Source: Nitrososphaerota archaeon (GTDB taxonomy: Archaea; Thermoproteota; Nitrososphaeria; Nitrososphaerales; JACPRH01). Taken from it: 64,000 bases of DNA. Positions 17,601-25,868 of this stretch are shown here, one piece after another; positions within the stretch are counted from its first letter, which is position 1; the number at the start of each line of letters is the position of its first letter. Below the pieces are notes generated by a model. That model saw only the letters and a program-made list of their open reading frames with translations, was not told where the DNA came from and searched no databases. The stretch lies in the NCBI GenBank assembly GCA_023379805.1, contig JAMCPI010000012.1:1-64000 (forward strand). The letters are read 5' to 3'. Made by a program: the position numbers and the translations under genes.

Positions 17601-17795
17601 TTAACTAGTTAATAGTTTAATTAACTCCTTACTCTTTGCTTCATCATCCAAGACTGACTTCAAAGCCCTCTCCACAATCAGCTCAACTGGAACACCATAG
17701 GTCGCAGAAAGAATCTTCAGTCGCCTATGCGTATCTCTATCCACGACAACGTGACGCGGCCTACCTGATACCAAGCTCACCTGGAATAACACCAC
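17601..17795 (-). CDS. Ribbon-helix-helix regulator
   Basis: 64 residues. HVVVDRDTHRRLKILSATYG followed by PVELIVERALKSVLDD is the strand-helix-helix pattern of MetJ/Arc/CopG-type DNA-binding proteins. It is immediately upstream of the late operon promoter, in the same direction, and near a divergent AbrB-like gene. Role as a lysogeny or late-gene repressor is inferred. Confidence 0.75.
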   Translation of the reverse strand: MVLFQVSLVSGRPRHVVVDRDTHRRLKILSATYGVPVELIVERALKSVLDDEAKSKELIKLLTS

Positions 17796-17886
17796 ACAGC
17801 CAAGTAAAACCTGACCGAGCGATTCTCCACAAAAAGGGAACTTGCATAACTACACTCCATAATATGGAAAAAAAATCTATAAGCCA

Positions 17887-18054
17887 TTGATTGATCATAA
17901 AGAGCTAACAAAAATAGATAAATCAGAAGGATTAACAGATAAGTTTAAATTTATTACAGAAAGTTATGGAGAAAAACAATGTTACGGCATAAACAATTCA
18001 AAACCATCTAAATTGAAGAATATAAGTTATGTGGTCGAGAGATCTATTATCTGA
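17887..18054 (+). CDS. Possible small AT-rich ORF
   Basis: 55 codons from a TTG. The product is Lys/Ile/Ser-rich and hydrophilic. An ATG followed by an A8 run lies just upstream in another frame; one more A would join them and give a better N-terminus. No known family. AT content is higher than in the flanking genes. Confidence 0.3.
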   Translation: MIDHKELTKIDKSEGLTDKFKFITESYGEKQCYGINNSKPSKLKNISYVVERSII

Positions 18055-18112
18055 TCGTTGTATGATATGTTCACGCAGGTGTGTCTGGAGTGTGTAAAAG
18101 AATCGGCGGCGC

Positions 18113-18253
18113 CTATGTGAATTCAACGGTCTCGCCGTCAGCTAGATGAATGTCGTACTTCTTTACGAGACTTTTCGCATAGGTGTTGTAGTCGTCGATA
18201 TCTGTTTTGCTCCCAATACTTCGAGCCTTATCCCAGAGCCGCCAGAGCTGCAT
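18113..18253 (-). CDS. Small viral hypothetical protein
   Basis: 46 residues from the ATG at 18253; the frame is open about 20 codons further up (to 18320) but without a standard start. Codon use is normal and the product is amphipathic helical (WRLWDKARSIG; YAKSLVKKYDIHLADGE). A TATA-like AATATAAGG lies upstream on this strand near 18325. Unknown function. Confidence 0.5.
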   Translation of the reverse strand: MQLWRLWDKARSIGSKTDIDDYNTYAKSLVKKYDIHLADGETVEFT

Positions 18254-18462
18254 CCACTCCTCGACGGAGACCTTGAGTCTCAGGCCTTGAATCCTAGGTC
18301 TCAGGGTTGGTCGCCCTTATATTTTAGACTCAATATTCTCCACGGCCTGATCCTTATCCGTAGAAACGGTTGCTGTATTTAACCATTAGTGTATCACTTT
18401 GGTTAATCAAAAAGGTATATCCCTATAGTAATCGAATACGGTTATACAATCCGTGTTACTAA

Positions 18463-18768
18463 GTCGATGCTCAGGCAGACAGAACCACAGGAAAGGGATC
18501 AGGAATAACAAGGAAAGGCATCGGCACCATCATCGGGCGAAAAACAGCCAGCGGTGGAAGAACATACACGAGAGCATGGATATACGTACCTACAGAGGTT
18601 TTCAGGGACACCAGCTTCCCACTAGACGTTGGTGATCCCTGCCGAATCGAGATCGACACCGAACAGAAACGACTCATAGTCTCACCTATCCCACCGGATG
18701 AAGCTAAGCGCGAAGGCTGGGTCAAACGGCAAAGAGCACCAGATCGCTCATCCAAGGGAACCCATTGA
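18463..18768 (+). CDS. AbrB/SpoVT-like DNA-binding protein without a standard start
   Basis: Open frame of 101 codons. Residues KGIGTIIGRKTASGG and RAWIYVPTEVFRD, then FPLDVGDPCRIEIDTEQKRL, follow the swapped-hairpin AbrB pattern. No ATG, GTG or TTG occurs before the domain; an ATG at 18468 is one frame off. A frame slip, a rare start (GTC, ATA or ATC) or a sequence error could explain this. Divergent from the RHH regulator, so it may form the other half of a switch. Confidence 0.6.
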   Translation, partial: VDAQADRTTGKGSGITRKGIGTIIGRKTASGGRTYTRAWIYVPTEVFRDTSFPLDVGDPCRIEIDTEQKRLIVSPIPPDEAKREGWVKRQRAPDRSSKGTH

Positions 18769-18915
18769 GAACATTGGACAAGTGATATGTTCTCCTGAGC
18801 CTCTGTTCCCTCTATCCTTCAATATCTATATCTCTCTGTAGTCTGTTCTGCTAATAACTATAATCAATGACAACTTATCTTAAATGTTTCGTGAACTCTC
18901 CCTTGTTTGGGTACA

Positions 18916-19191
18916 ATGTCCATATCAAACTCGTCGCCACCACTGGATATCGACTACCTGCTAAGGGACTTGTTCGAAGATTACCAACGGCTATCAAAAA
19001 TCCTTAGGAATACCGATCCTGACAATAGATCCTTCGTCAAACTGTATGACGCTAAAACGAAGGTAGGTGCACTGATTCGGGATCTCCTGAAGTTACGGGG
19101 CATTAATGTTTCAGAGGATGATTTAGTCAAGATACTTGAGAAAATTCCAGGGAAGACCGCTAAGAAGGTAAGAGTGATACTGGATGAGTAA
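18916..19191 (+). CDS. Small helical protein, terminase small subunit candidate
   Basis: 91 residues from the ATG at 18916 (a TTG lies three codons earlier). All-helical and charged, ending in a KTAKKVRVILDE tail. First gene of the plus-strand packaging operon and overlapping the next by 8 bases. Small terminase subunits sit in this place, but I see no clear helix-turn-helix, so it is a candidate only. Confidence 0.6.
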   Translation: MSISNSSPPLDIDYLLRDLFEDYQRLSKILRNTDPDNRSFVKLYDAKTKVGALIRDLLKLRGINVSEDDLVKILEKIPGKTAKKVRVILDE

Positions 19192-19618
19192 TCGAAGTAG
19201 TATGGATTATGATAACATCTCCTCTGTGCTTCAGAGGCTTAAGAAGCATTCACCAATAGTGATTGAATGGTTAGACGCCTCGGAGAGTGATGTTTACGAT
19301 GTAAATCTGGCGACGTTGCCGAATACTGCCGTAGGGACTCACATCAAGGAGATTGGATGGTTCATCAAGGTTCAAAGCGATGCGACTTGGGGCATGCCCC
19401 ATCTGCTCTACTACTTCAGAATGACAGATCGACGCTACCGAATTTCAAGTATTCCTTTGCCTTTGGTGAAGCGTGTTGTGCCTCTTGAGGAAAAAATAGC
19501 CAGAAAACATGGATTAATTTCCCCCGAAATCCCGGTTTCGCCGCGCTCCCAGCGTCGAATAGAATGTTTCAAAGGCGGTGTGAAGTACCCGCGCTCAAGG
19601 GGTGGTAAGAGTTGCTAA
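19184..19618 (+). CDS. Viral hypothetical protein
   Basis: 144 residues with a beta-rich core (HIKEIGWFIKVQSD; LLYYFRMTDRRYRISS) and a basic C-terminus. Overlaps genes on both sides. No family recognised; it could be a small-subunit partner of the terminase or a head-opening regulator. Confidence 0.6.
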   Translation: MSNRSSMDYDNISSVLQRLKKHSPIVIEWLDASESDVYDVNLATLPNTAVGTHIKEIGWFIKVQSDATWGMPHLLYYFRMTDRRYRISSIPLPLVKRVVPLEEKIARKHGLISPEIPVSPRSQRRIECFKGGVKYPRSRGGKSC

Positions 19619-19833
19619 AGAAGCCTAGACAAACGTTGAAGACTGAGCATGCGGAATTTAGTATGCTTGAGCGTGACTATCGTGGCCTGATTTCAATTGT
19701 CCTCACGCTTGGCTTGGTTATACTGCTTTGGAAAGGAGATTATCAATCCGCATCGGTGCTAGGACCATTAGCCGGTACTAGTGTCGGCTGGTACTTTTCA
19801 AAACAGAGAGAAGGCGAGAACTCTGAGAGTTGA
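19612..19833 (+). CDS. Small viral membrane protein, holin-like
   Basis: 73 residues from a TTG overlapping the previous stop. One or two hydrophobic segments (residues 24-41, and a Gly/Ala stretch near LGPLAGTSVGWYF), with a charged C-terminus. The SVGWYF-then-charge ending resembles small holin-like proteins. Lysis function not shown. A further 38-codon frame from a GTG near 19780 runs to 19891 but is not convincing. Confidence 0.55.
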   Translation: MLKKPRQTLKTEHAEFSMLERDYRGLISIVLTLGLVILLWKGDYQSASVLGPLAGTSVGWYFSKQREGENSES

Positions 19834-19894
19834 TCCTTACACACCTACTGGTCAGGTTAGCGATCTGATTGAGACGGAAAAAAGTTGGTAAATT

Positions 19895-21145
19895 ATGGCG
19901 GAAGAAAAGCTGAAGGTGATTAAGGAAGATCCTGTCGCTTTCGCCAAGTTTATCTTGGATTTCCATCCGTTCCCGTATCAGGAAAGTATCCTCAGCAACG
20001 ATTCCGAGCGATTAATCGCAGTTTGCGGCCGACAAATAGGAAAGTCCACTACTGCAGCAGCTAAACTAGTCCACTTCGCTGTGACACATCCCAAGACAAC
20101 GTCGATTATTGTTTCAGCTACGTTACGTCAATCAATGGAGATGTTCAGCAAAGTCAGAATGTTCACCGACTCATCTATAGTGAAGCGAAGCATAACTCGT
20201 ATGACACGAACTCAAATCTTCTTCAATAATGGTAGCCGAATTATTTGCTTGCCCTGTGGCCGCTACGGCTCGACACTCCGCGGTTTAACAGTTCATTTCG
20301 CGGTCGTTGATGAAGCGGCGTTCATTTACCCAGAGGTAATTGAGTCGGTAATATTTCCTATGCTTGCGACAACGCATGGCAGAATTTGGCTACTGACTAC
20401 TCCTTGGGATCGAGCCCATATCACTTACAAGGCATTTACGTCTTGGCCGAAAGATTCGGTATATCACTTCCCATCATCAATCAACCCGTTAATCACTCCG
20501 GCCTTCCTAGATGAGCAGTTGAACCTGATAGGTCAGGAACGGTACAATCAAGAGTACCTGGCTCAGTTCGTAGATGATTCTCGCTCATATTTTCCAATGA
20601 CACTGATACGTCCTTGCATAGGCGAAACTCCAATCAGTTCAGACTGTTGCTTCGCAGGATACGATCCAGGAGGCAAAGAGAGCTATGCAGCTGCGGTAGC
20701 TGTAAACAAGCGACAAGACAAACTTGTTGTAAGGCGGATCTGGAGCGCTAAAGGGTTGAGTTACACCGAGGCAACATTGAAAGTAGCTGAGATGTGTAAA
20801 CTCCTAAACGCAGAAAACCTGTACGTCGACCAAACGGGTCTCGGGCAACCAGTTGTTGAGCACATCAAGGATCTTGGAATAAGTGTTGACGGCTTGGTTC
20901 TGACCGATAAGCGAAGAGAGGAGTTATTCACAAACTTGAAGCTACTACTTGAACAGCGAAAAATCATTTTACCAGACAACTTGGAACTAATCAAATCCCT
21001 AAACTGCATCGAATACGAGCGGACACGAGTCGGAGGCTTCCGCTTCACTCATCGACAAGGCACTTACGATGATCTAGCATTCGCACTAGCATTAGCATGC
21101 TGGGCAGTCAAGATGCAACCAAGCGGAGCGATTGTAAAGCTGTGA
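19895..21145 (+). CDS. terL: Terminase large subunit
   Basis: 416 residues. DNA-packaging motor and nuclease. Walker A is CGRQIGKST with Lys50; Walker B is FAVVDEAAF near residues 136-144; the coupling motif is LLTTPWD. The RNase H-like nuclease domain has acidic residues in FAGYDPGG (about 256), LYVDQTGLG (about 311) and TYDDLAFA (about 391). All main catalytic positions are present, so it is probably functional. It confirms a tailed (Caudoviricetes) virus. Confidence 0.95.
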   Translation: MAEEKLKVIKEDPVAFAKFILDFHPFPYQESILSNDSERLIAVCGRQIGKSTTAAAKLVHFAVTHPKTTSIIVSATLRQSMEMFSKVRMFTDSSIVKRSITRMTRTQIFFNNGSRIICLPCGRYGSTLRGLTVHFAVVDEAAFIYPEVIESVIFPMLATTHGRIWLLTTPWDRAHITYKAFTSWPKDSVYHFPSSINPLITPAFLDEQLNLIGQERYNQEYLAQFVDDSRSYFPMTLIRPCIGETPISSDCCFAGYDPGGKESYAAAVAVNKRQDKLVVRRIWSAKGLSYTEATLKVAEMCKLLNAENLYVDQTGLGQPVVEHIKDLGISVDGLVLTDKRREELFTNLKLLLEQRKIILPDNLELIKSLNCIEYERTRVGGFRFTHRQGTYDDLAFALALACWAVKMQPSGAIVKL

Positions 21146-21152
21146 TGGATGA

Positions 21153-22667
21153 ATGGTCAAGATTGTTCTTCAACTCCCAGTTCTTCTGAAGAAGCGGTCT
21201 AAGGCGACTTTCAAGGTTAACCAAGGGTTCAAGAGTACATCAGAGGTGACTGATCGAACAATTGCGGTCGGCGAAGCGTTTGGAGTCGGGGTGGATGAGG
21301 AGCAGGTCCACCAAGTTTACCGGAACTTCGAAGTCAATGTAAAACCGGGTGATATCATATACATAACAGGCGAAAGCGGATCAGGAAAATCGACCCTGCT
21401 AAAGGTGCTAGCTAAGCAGCTTCGAGAGCCATTAGCTGCTATCGAGTTCGGAAAAGTATTGTGCGACTGGGAAATGCAGATCAATGGAGATGAGATTCTA
21501 GTTAATGGTGTTGGTCGAGATGTAAACGAAGCTCTTCACTACCTAAGTATCGCCGGGCTAAATGATGCATTCCTCTTCGTTCGCCGGTTCCGGGAACTAA
21601 GTGACGGGCAGAAGTACCGATACAGAATTGCGAAGATGCTCGCAGGAGGCGCGTCCGCTTGGGTTTTTGATGAATTCGCCGCAACACTCGACAGAGAGAC
21701 TGCTAAGATTGTCAGCTTCTGTCTCCAAAAGGTCGCTCGTACTAGCGGCAAAACCGTAGTAATTGCCACTACCCATGAGGATCTATTCATTGACCTAAAA
21801 CCATCTGTCTTCATCAGAAAGGGATGGGGTGAAGACGTACATGTTGATTATCACCCAAATGTTATGGGCAATCTGTGCAGCATCGCGCAGAATGTACGAA
21901 TTAAGAAAGGATCCTACCGAGATTACAAGGATTTATCGCAACTACATTACCGCGCAGGGAAACCTTTCTGCGCCAAAAGAGTATTCAAAGCTGAGATAGC
22001 GGGAAGAGTAATAGGCGTAATAATCTACAGTACTCCCTTGCTTTCAGTCGCAGGACGCAATCAGTTTCTAGGACATACGGCCACGCCTGAAGAAGTGAAC
22101 CGCGATTTCTTAACGATCAGTCGCGTCATTCTTCATCCAAAATTCCGCGGCATAGGCCTCGGCATACGCCTAGTTCAAGAAACCCTACCGCTCGCAGACT
22201 CAAAATACGTTGAGGCAATCGCTGTAATGGCGCGTTACAACCCATTCTTCAGCAAAGCAGGCATGACTGAGATTCCTATCCAACCGACACTGGCAAACCA
22301 TTGCATAAAAACGCTGGAATCCCTAAGACCCTTCGGCTTCAACCCCGTCTTCTGCAGCAGTCTACACTACAATACTCGCATCATTACAAACCTCACAAAA
22401 CAGGAATACTATAGCCTCATCAGCATACTCTCACACCAAGCTCGCTTACTAATATCAAGACGAATGCACCACAACCAAAAAACACCATCAACAGAAGAAA
22501 TCCAAAGCAAACTATCAGCGAACAGAAACCTCGCGTCTCAAAGCATCAAAACCATAGCAATAACCGCCCAACCTAAGAAATACTATATCTGGCCCTGCAA
22601 CAAAACAAATGGCTCAATACAAGAAACAGCAGTCCAACCATTCCTAAACACAACTCCCACAATATAA
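21153..22667 (+). CDS. ABC-type ATPase fused to a GNAT/Mom-like domain
   Basis: 504 residues. Residues 45-225 form an ABC ATPase: Walker A TGESGSGKST (about 73-82), signature LSDGQ (about 150), Walker B AWVFDEFAATLD and the H-loop TTHEDL. No membrane segment, so not a transporter. Residues 250-385 are GNAT-like: YRAGKPFCAKRVF, GVIIYSTPL, then ISRVILHPKFRGIGLGIRLV with the acetyl-CoA loop. This ATPase-GNAT pairing occurs in phages, and the GNAT half recalls Mom DNA-modification enzymes (from memory). It begins 7 bases after the terminase stop, so it is co-expressed with packaging. Confidence 0.83.
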   Translation: MVKIVLQLPVLLKKRSKATFKVNQGFKSTSEVTDRTIAVGEAFGVGVDEEQVHQVYRNFEVNVKPGDIIYITGESGSGKSTLLKVLAKQLREPLAAIEFGKVLCDWEMQINGDEILVNGVGRDVNEALHYLSIAGLNDAFLFVRRFRELSDGQKYRYRIAKMLAGGASAWVFDEFAATLDRETAKIVSFCLQKVARTSGKTVVIATTHEDLFIDLKPSVFIRKGWGEDVHVDYHPNVMGNLCSIAQNVRIKKGSYRDYKDLSQLHYRAGKPFCAKRVFKAEIAGRVIGVIIYSTPLLSVAGRNQFLGHTATPEEVNRDFLTISRVILHPKFRGIGLGIRLVQETLPLADSKYVEAIAVMARYNPFFSKAGMTEIPIQPTLANHCIKTLESLRPFGFNPVFCSSLHYNTRIITNLTKQEYYSLISILSHQARLLISRRMHHNQKTPSTEEIQSKLSANRNLASQSIKTIAITAQPKKYYIWPCNKTNGSIQETAVQPFLNTTPTI

Positions 22668-22777
22668 AACAAGAAAACACTGGGGAGTAGTCTTGCAAGC
22701 CTGCATCATGCATCTCTGCAACTTCTGCAGCCTAAGGTACTCTACCTGATGCAGATTCATCAGGAATAACAATCGTT

Positions 22778-22846
22778 TCCTACACACTTTTCCTGGCTTT
22801 ATATATCCCTCCCTCGGCCAACGGCAGCAGTGGCGCCGGCGCACGA
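22778..22846 (+). repeat. Dispersed promoter-like repeat, copy A
   Basis: About 69 bases matching, in inverse orientation, the copy at 55554-55625. The best 51 bases (22796-22846) have one mismatch. It contains a consensus TATA box (TTTATATA), then a C/T-rich stretch, then a GC palindrome (GCGCCGGCGC). About 29 bases after the TATA centre a GTG at 22830 opens a 38-codon frame to 22946. Could be a mobile promoter, an element end or a small RNA promoter. Confidence 0.75.
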
Positions 22847-22917
22847 AAGGCCTCCTTTAACCAAAAAACAATACAATCAATACCTAAGATTGATGGAGCG
22901 CCCGCTATTACTACCTA

Positions 22918-23058
22918 TCAGCACAGAAATTCTTGGATCTGGTTGATGTAGTCGGTGAGCCAGATTCCTTTCTTTACAGGAATCTTTCGTCCGAACTGCA
23001 GGTTGAGTTCTTCGATGATGTCTATGTCGAGAAACAAAAACCTCAACGTCAATCTCAC
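22918..23058 (-). CDS. Possible small ORF at the right provirus flank
   Basis: 46 codons from a GTG with an upstream GGAAGG motif. The product has an acidic helix (DIDIIEELNLQFGRK) and a C-terminal helix (LTDYINQIQEFL), and looks like the tail of a larger, truncated protein. Not recognised. It overlaps the plus-strand frame from 22830, so at most one is real. Confidence 0.35.
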   Translation of the reverse strand: MRLTLRFLFLDIDIIEELNLQFGRKIPVKKGIWLTDYINQIQEFLC

Positions 23059-23309
23059 CCCTTCCAAAAATTATAGAAAAACCCGCAAGGAAAATCGGAG
23101 AACCCTAAATAAAATATAGAAAACACTCAGAGATGCTGCATATCCCATTATAAGCCAGCTAGCGGCTAAGAATCTGAGACTGGAGAGAGCCAAGTGCAGC
23201 GAAACCAAAATTTGTGGTTCTTCACTGCCACAAAAAAAGGCGCTCCCCAGTCCCACAACACACCCGAACCGAACCTAACACAAGCAGTTACCAGAAGGAG
23301 AAAGGAAGG

Positions 23310-23660
23310 TTGAGTCGTCCAATCTGCAGCAGCTTCAACGAGGGGAAGTTGACCCCCACCTGCTACGGATGCGGCTACCTATGGGACTGCCACCCCCGAA
23401 TAGAAGGCGAAAACGCGGACACCGCCCTGATCAAAATGAACTACCGGCTGTGGCGATGGAAGCTAACCGCACTCAGCTTCCTACTATTCAACCTAGCCCT
23501 CTCCGCCGCACTACTCCTGATATGGAGCGGCTCAGCGATGAACCCCCAGTACCTGTTCTGCGCCGAAACAAACCGCTACGGCGAATTCTGGCTAGAACTA
23601 GCAATGATCACCGGAACCCCGTTCGCAATGGGCTGGCTATGGTGGAGAGCAAAACAATGA
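23310..23660 (+). CDS. Two-helix membrane protein with a cysteine cluster
   Basis: 116 residues from a TTG that follows a GGAGAAAGGAAGG motif; the frame is open to 23214. N-terminal CYGCGYLWDC could bind metal, followed by two membrane segments (LTALSFLLFNLALSAALLLI and a second near residues 90-110). Its stop overlaps the next start (ATGA). Unknown function; it may be the first gene right of the provirus or its last. Confidence 0.65.
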   Translation: MSRPICSSFNEGKLTPTCYGCGYLWDCHPRIEGENADTALIKMNYRLWRWKLTALSFLLFNLALSAALLLIWSGSAMNPQYLFCAETNRYGEFWLELAMITGTPFAMGWLWWRAKQ

Positions 23661-23944
23661 TTAGGAGAAACCTGTTCACAAAAGAGTTCGAGGCCGTAAA
23701 CACCTACACCTACCAAACAGAACACATACAGATCACCCTCACCCAGCAAATCAAACTCCTCCTACAAAACAAAGTCGCAATAGGCCAACGCACCTACAAC
23801 GGCTGGAAAGGCCACCTACCCTTCTACCTATACCGCTGCCCAAAATGCGGCAACCACCACATAGACTACCCACACGGCTTCAAAAACCAACAACACCTAA
23901 ACTGCGAAAAACAACAAACAACCACCACCCAACCCACAATTTAA
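23657..23944 (+). CDS. Small zinc-ribbon-like protein
   Basis: 95 residues, coupled by ATGA overlap to the membrane protein. CPKCGNHHIDYPHG gives a Cys pair with nearby His, and a further Cys (HLNC) follows 19 residues after the pair, so a one-metal site is possible. The C-terminus is a Gln/Thr-rich tail. Codon third positions are mostly C or A, as in the genes to the right. Confidence 0.65.
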   Translation: MIRRNLFTKEFEAVNTYTYQTEHIQITLTQQIKLLLQNKVAIGQRTYNGWKGHLPFYLYRCPKCGNHHIDYPHGFKNQQHLNCEKQQTTTTQPTI

Positions 23945-24082
23945 CCACCCACCCAATAACCAAGCCTTGGCTCCCGTAACAACGACACGCAACAACATGG
24001 TCTAGCAATATGGAGCAGAAATATAGATCATAACTGCATCGCGTTTATTAAAAGAATCCAGACAAGAAAAGTCAGATAAGAT

Positions 24083-24565
24083 ATGACTGGTCGATTATAC
24101 AGAAGGAACCGAAAGGCAGTAGCACCCGTACTCGCAACACTACTCATGATAGCAGTAGCCGTAGCAATGTCAGTAATCATATTCATGTGGAGCCAAGGCT
24201 TCCTATCACAAACCTCACAATCAACAGGCAGCCAACAAGGCGCACAAAACCAAGCAGCACAATCAAGTATTGCAATAGAACAGGTTACATTTAGCGGTCC
24301 AACAGCAACGGTCTATTTCAGAAATGTTGGTGCTGTAGCAATAACCCCCGCATTACTTACCGCTTCTGGGATAAATAGCAATAATGGCTTCAAAACATCT
24401 GCTACAAACTCGTCAGCTATTACCGCTGGCGGAAGTACGCTCAATAAAGGTGCGGGCGGCAGTTACGCAATGACTCTGACTAACTTAACTCCCGGTGACG
24501 TAGTGACATTCAAAATAACTACAACTGCTGGAACCTTCGCTCAAGGCTCATACACAGTGCAGTAG
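24083..24565 (+). CDS. Archaeal type IV pilin
   Basis: 160 residues. The N-terminus RRNRKAVAPVLATLLMIAVA is the class III-type prepilin signal with the hydrophobic helix directly after the cleavage site, typical of the archaeal pilin N-terminal family. The rest is Ser/Thr/Gln-rich and beta (NVGAVAITPALLTASG). It is assembled into surface filaments after cleavage by a prepilin peptidase. Monocistronic; a terminator-like hairpin follows. Confidence 0.87.
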   Translation: MTGRLYRRNRKAVAPVLATLLMIAVAVAMSVIIFMWSQGFLSQTSQSTGSQQGAQNQAAQSSIAIEQVTFSGPTATVYFRNVGAVAITPALLTASGINSNNGFKTSATNSSAITAGGSTLNKGAGGSYAMTLTNLTPGDVVTFKITTTAGTFAQGSYTVQ

Positions 24566-24609
24566 AGTTACATCGCACCGTTCCTATTTTTTCATTCACT
24601 CAAAATTAC

Positions 24610-24652
24610 CCTGAGGTCAGCTGATACGCGGCTCCTCAGGTCTGCATTTTTT
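24610..24652 (+). terminator. Hairpin terminator after the pilin
   Basis: CCTGAGG at 24610-24616 pairs with CCTCAGG at 24634-24640, followed by a T6 run at 24647-24652. It lies between convergent genes and may serve both. Confidence 0.6.
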
Positions 24653-24691
24653 AACAATGTTTGTATTCACAACTAATCTACGTTTACTCGA

Positions 24692-25177
24692 TTATAGTAT
24701 TGGGAAACCGATTGCTCGGGCGACTACAGCGGCTCTAGTGGACTCTTTCCTAGTTAGGGTGATTGAGGAGAAAAAGATGTCTTCGCCTCTGGTGTGCAGG
24801 GCGAGGCTGCTCATCATCACAGACAACGACTTTACCCGGTGAGCCTGATCATCTATCTTCCTGTATCTCTGGAAGGAATCTGTGATCTTATTATGCTCAC
24901 TGCAGAACTGCGCGACGGTCTGCTTAGCCTTCGGCGACTTTCTCAGATATAGAGGGAACAGTATCTGCTCCTCAACGTTAAAGTGCAGCAGCACAGTCCT
25001 CTCGAAAAGCTCCAGCCGAGCCGCACTCGACTGCCGCTGATTCTGCATTGATGAACCTATCGAGTTCATCATCATCATTTCGTTTAACATGAACTTGATG
25101 AAGCTTTCTTCAAGAAGATTCGTACGCTTAAACAACACGTGATGAATCTTCTTCGACCTATCCAAGAGAATAGTCAA
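24692..25177 (-). CDS. Hemerythrin-like HHE-domain protein
   Basis: 161 residues, four-helix bundle. HFNVEEQILFPLYL and SEHNKITDSF carry the H...E and H motifs of hemerythrin domains, and LALHTRGEDIFF supplies the last His/Glu/Asp set. It should hold a di-iron centre that binds oxygen or nitric oxide, or senses oxidative stress. A Met run (EMMMMNS) is an odd local feature. Confidence 0.78.
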   Translation of the reverse strand: MTILLDRSKKIHHVLFKRTNLLEESFIKFMLNEMMMMNSIGSSMQNQRQSSAARLELFERTVLLHFNVEEQILFPLYLRKSPKAKQTVAQFCSEHNKITDSFQRYRKIDDQAHRVKSLSVMMSSLALHTRGEDIFFSSITLTRKESTRAAVVARAIGFPIL

Positions 25178-25439
25178 GGGCTAAACTAGTCTCGTCAACC
25201 ACACCTCAGTCTAGTTTAATAAGGATTACCGTAATGATTAAAAAAAACACACCTTGTCACCCCAAAAAAGGGTGAAACCACCACAAAAATAGCCGAAAAA
25301 AGGTTTAAAACGAATCCCGGTAAAGAAGGAAAAACAACAACAACGACAAACAACACCCAGGCAACCTCGAAATATGTAGAAAAGTTCCTCAGAACGAATT
25401 TAACCACCAAAAACGTACGTTATAATTGGTGAACCTAGA
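25178..25439. other. Intergenic region
   Basis: AT-rich and A-rich on the plus strand. It should hold the hemerythrin and membrane-protein promoters. No gene seen. Confidence 0.4.
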
Positions 25440-25721
25440 ATGTTCGGCCTACAAATATTCACCTCAGCCGACACCTCATTCTGGTGGCTACTGCTAGTAC
25501 TACTCATCATCGGCCTAGTAATAATAGTCGCCATCGACGTCCTAGTCGCATTCCCAATCGCAAGCCTAGCCGCAATCGCAATCTACCTCCTAACAGGCAG
25601 CCTAGTAACCGCCGGCATAGTATTCCTAATCACCGCCCTAGTAAGCGTCGCAGTAGGAAGCGCCTTCGACGTAGGACACAGACACCGCCACCGCCACGTA
25701 CACATACACGAAGAAGATTAA
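25440..25721 (+). CDS. Small membrane protein with a histidine-rich tail
   Basis: 93 residues with three closely packed hydrophobic segments and a C-terminal GHRHRHRHVHIHEED. The alternating His tail could bind nickel, zinc or copper at the cytoplasmic face. Function unknown; metal binding is inferred from composition. Confidence 0.68.
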   Translation: MFGLQIFTSADTSFWWLLLVLLIIGLVIIVAIDVLVAFPIASLAAIAIYLLTGSLVTAGIVFLITALVSVAVGSAFDVGHRHRHRHVHIHEED

Positions 25722-25868
25722 CAAACAAACAAGATGACTAACTAAAACAGAATAAAGAGATCCACATACCGGCGGCAAGAGCGCCCACCCTACCTAATCT
25801 ATCTGCAAAAACCTAGCCTAACTGCGGAGTGTTAATATAATCACAAACACCAGCCCACACCAAACCCC

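Noticed and set aside
19780-19891. Small ORF between the holin-like gene and the terminase
   Set aside because: 38 codons from a GTG mostly overlapping another gene; the only support is an open frame.
4931-22920. ATTACTACCT shared at both provirus flanks as an att core
   Set aside because: Ten bases only, with unrelated surroundings and no integrase. Too short to support.
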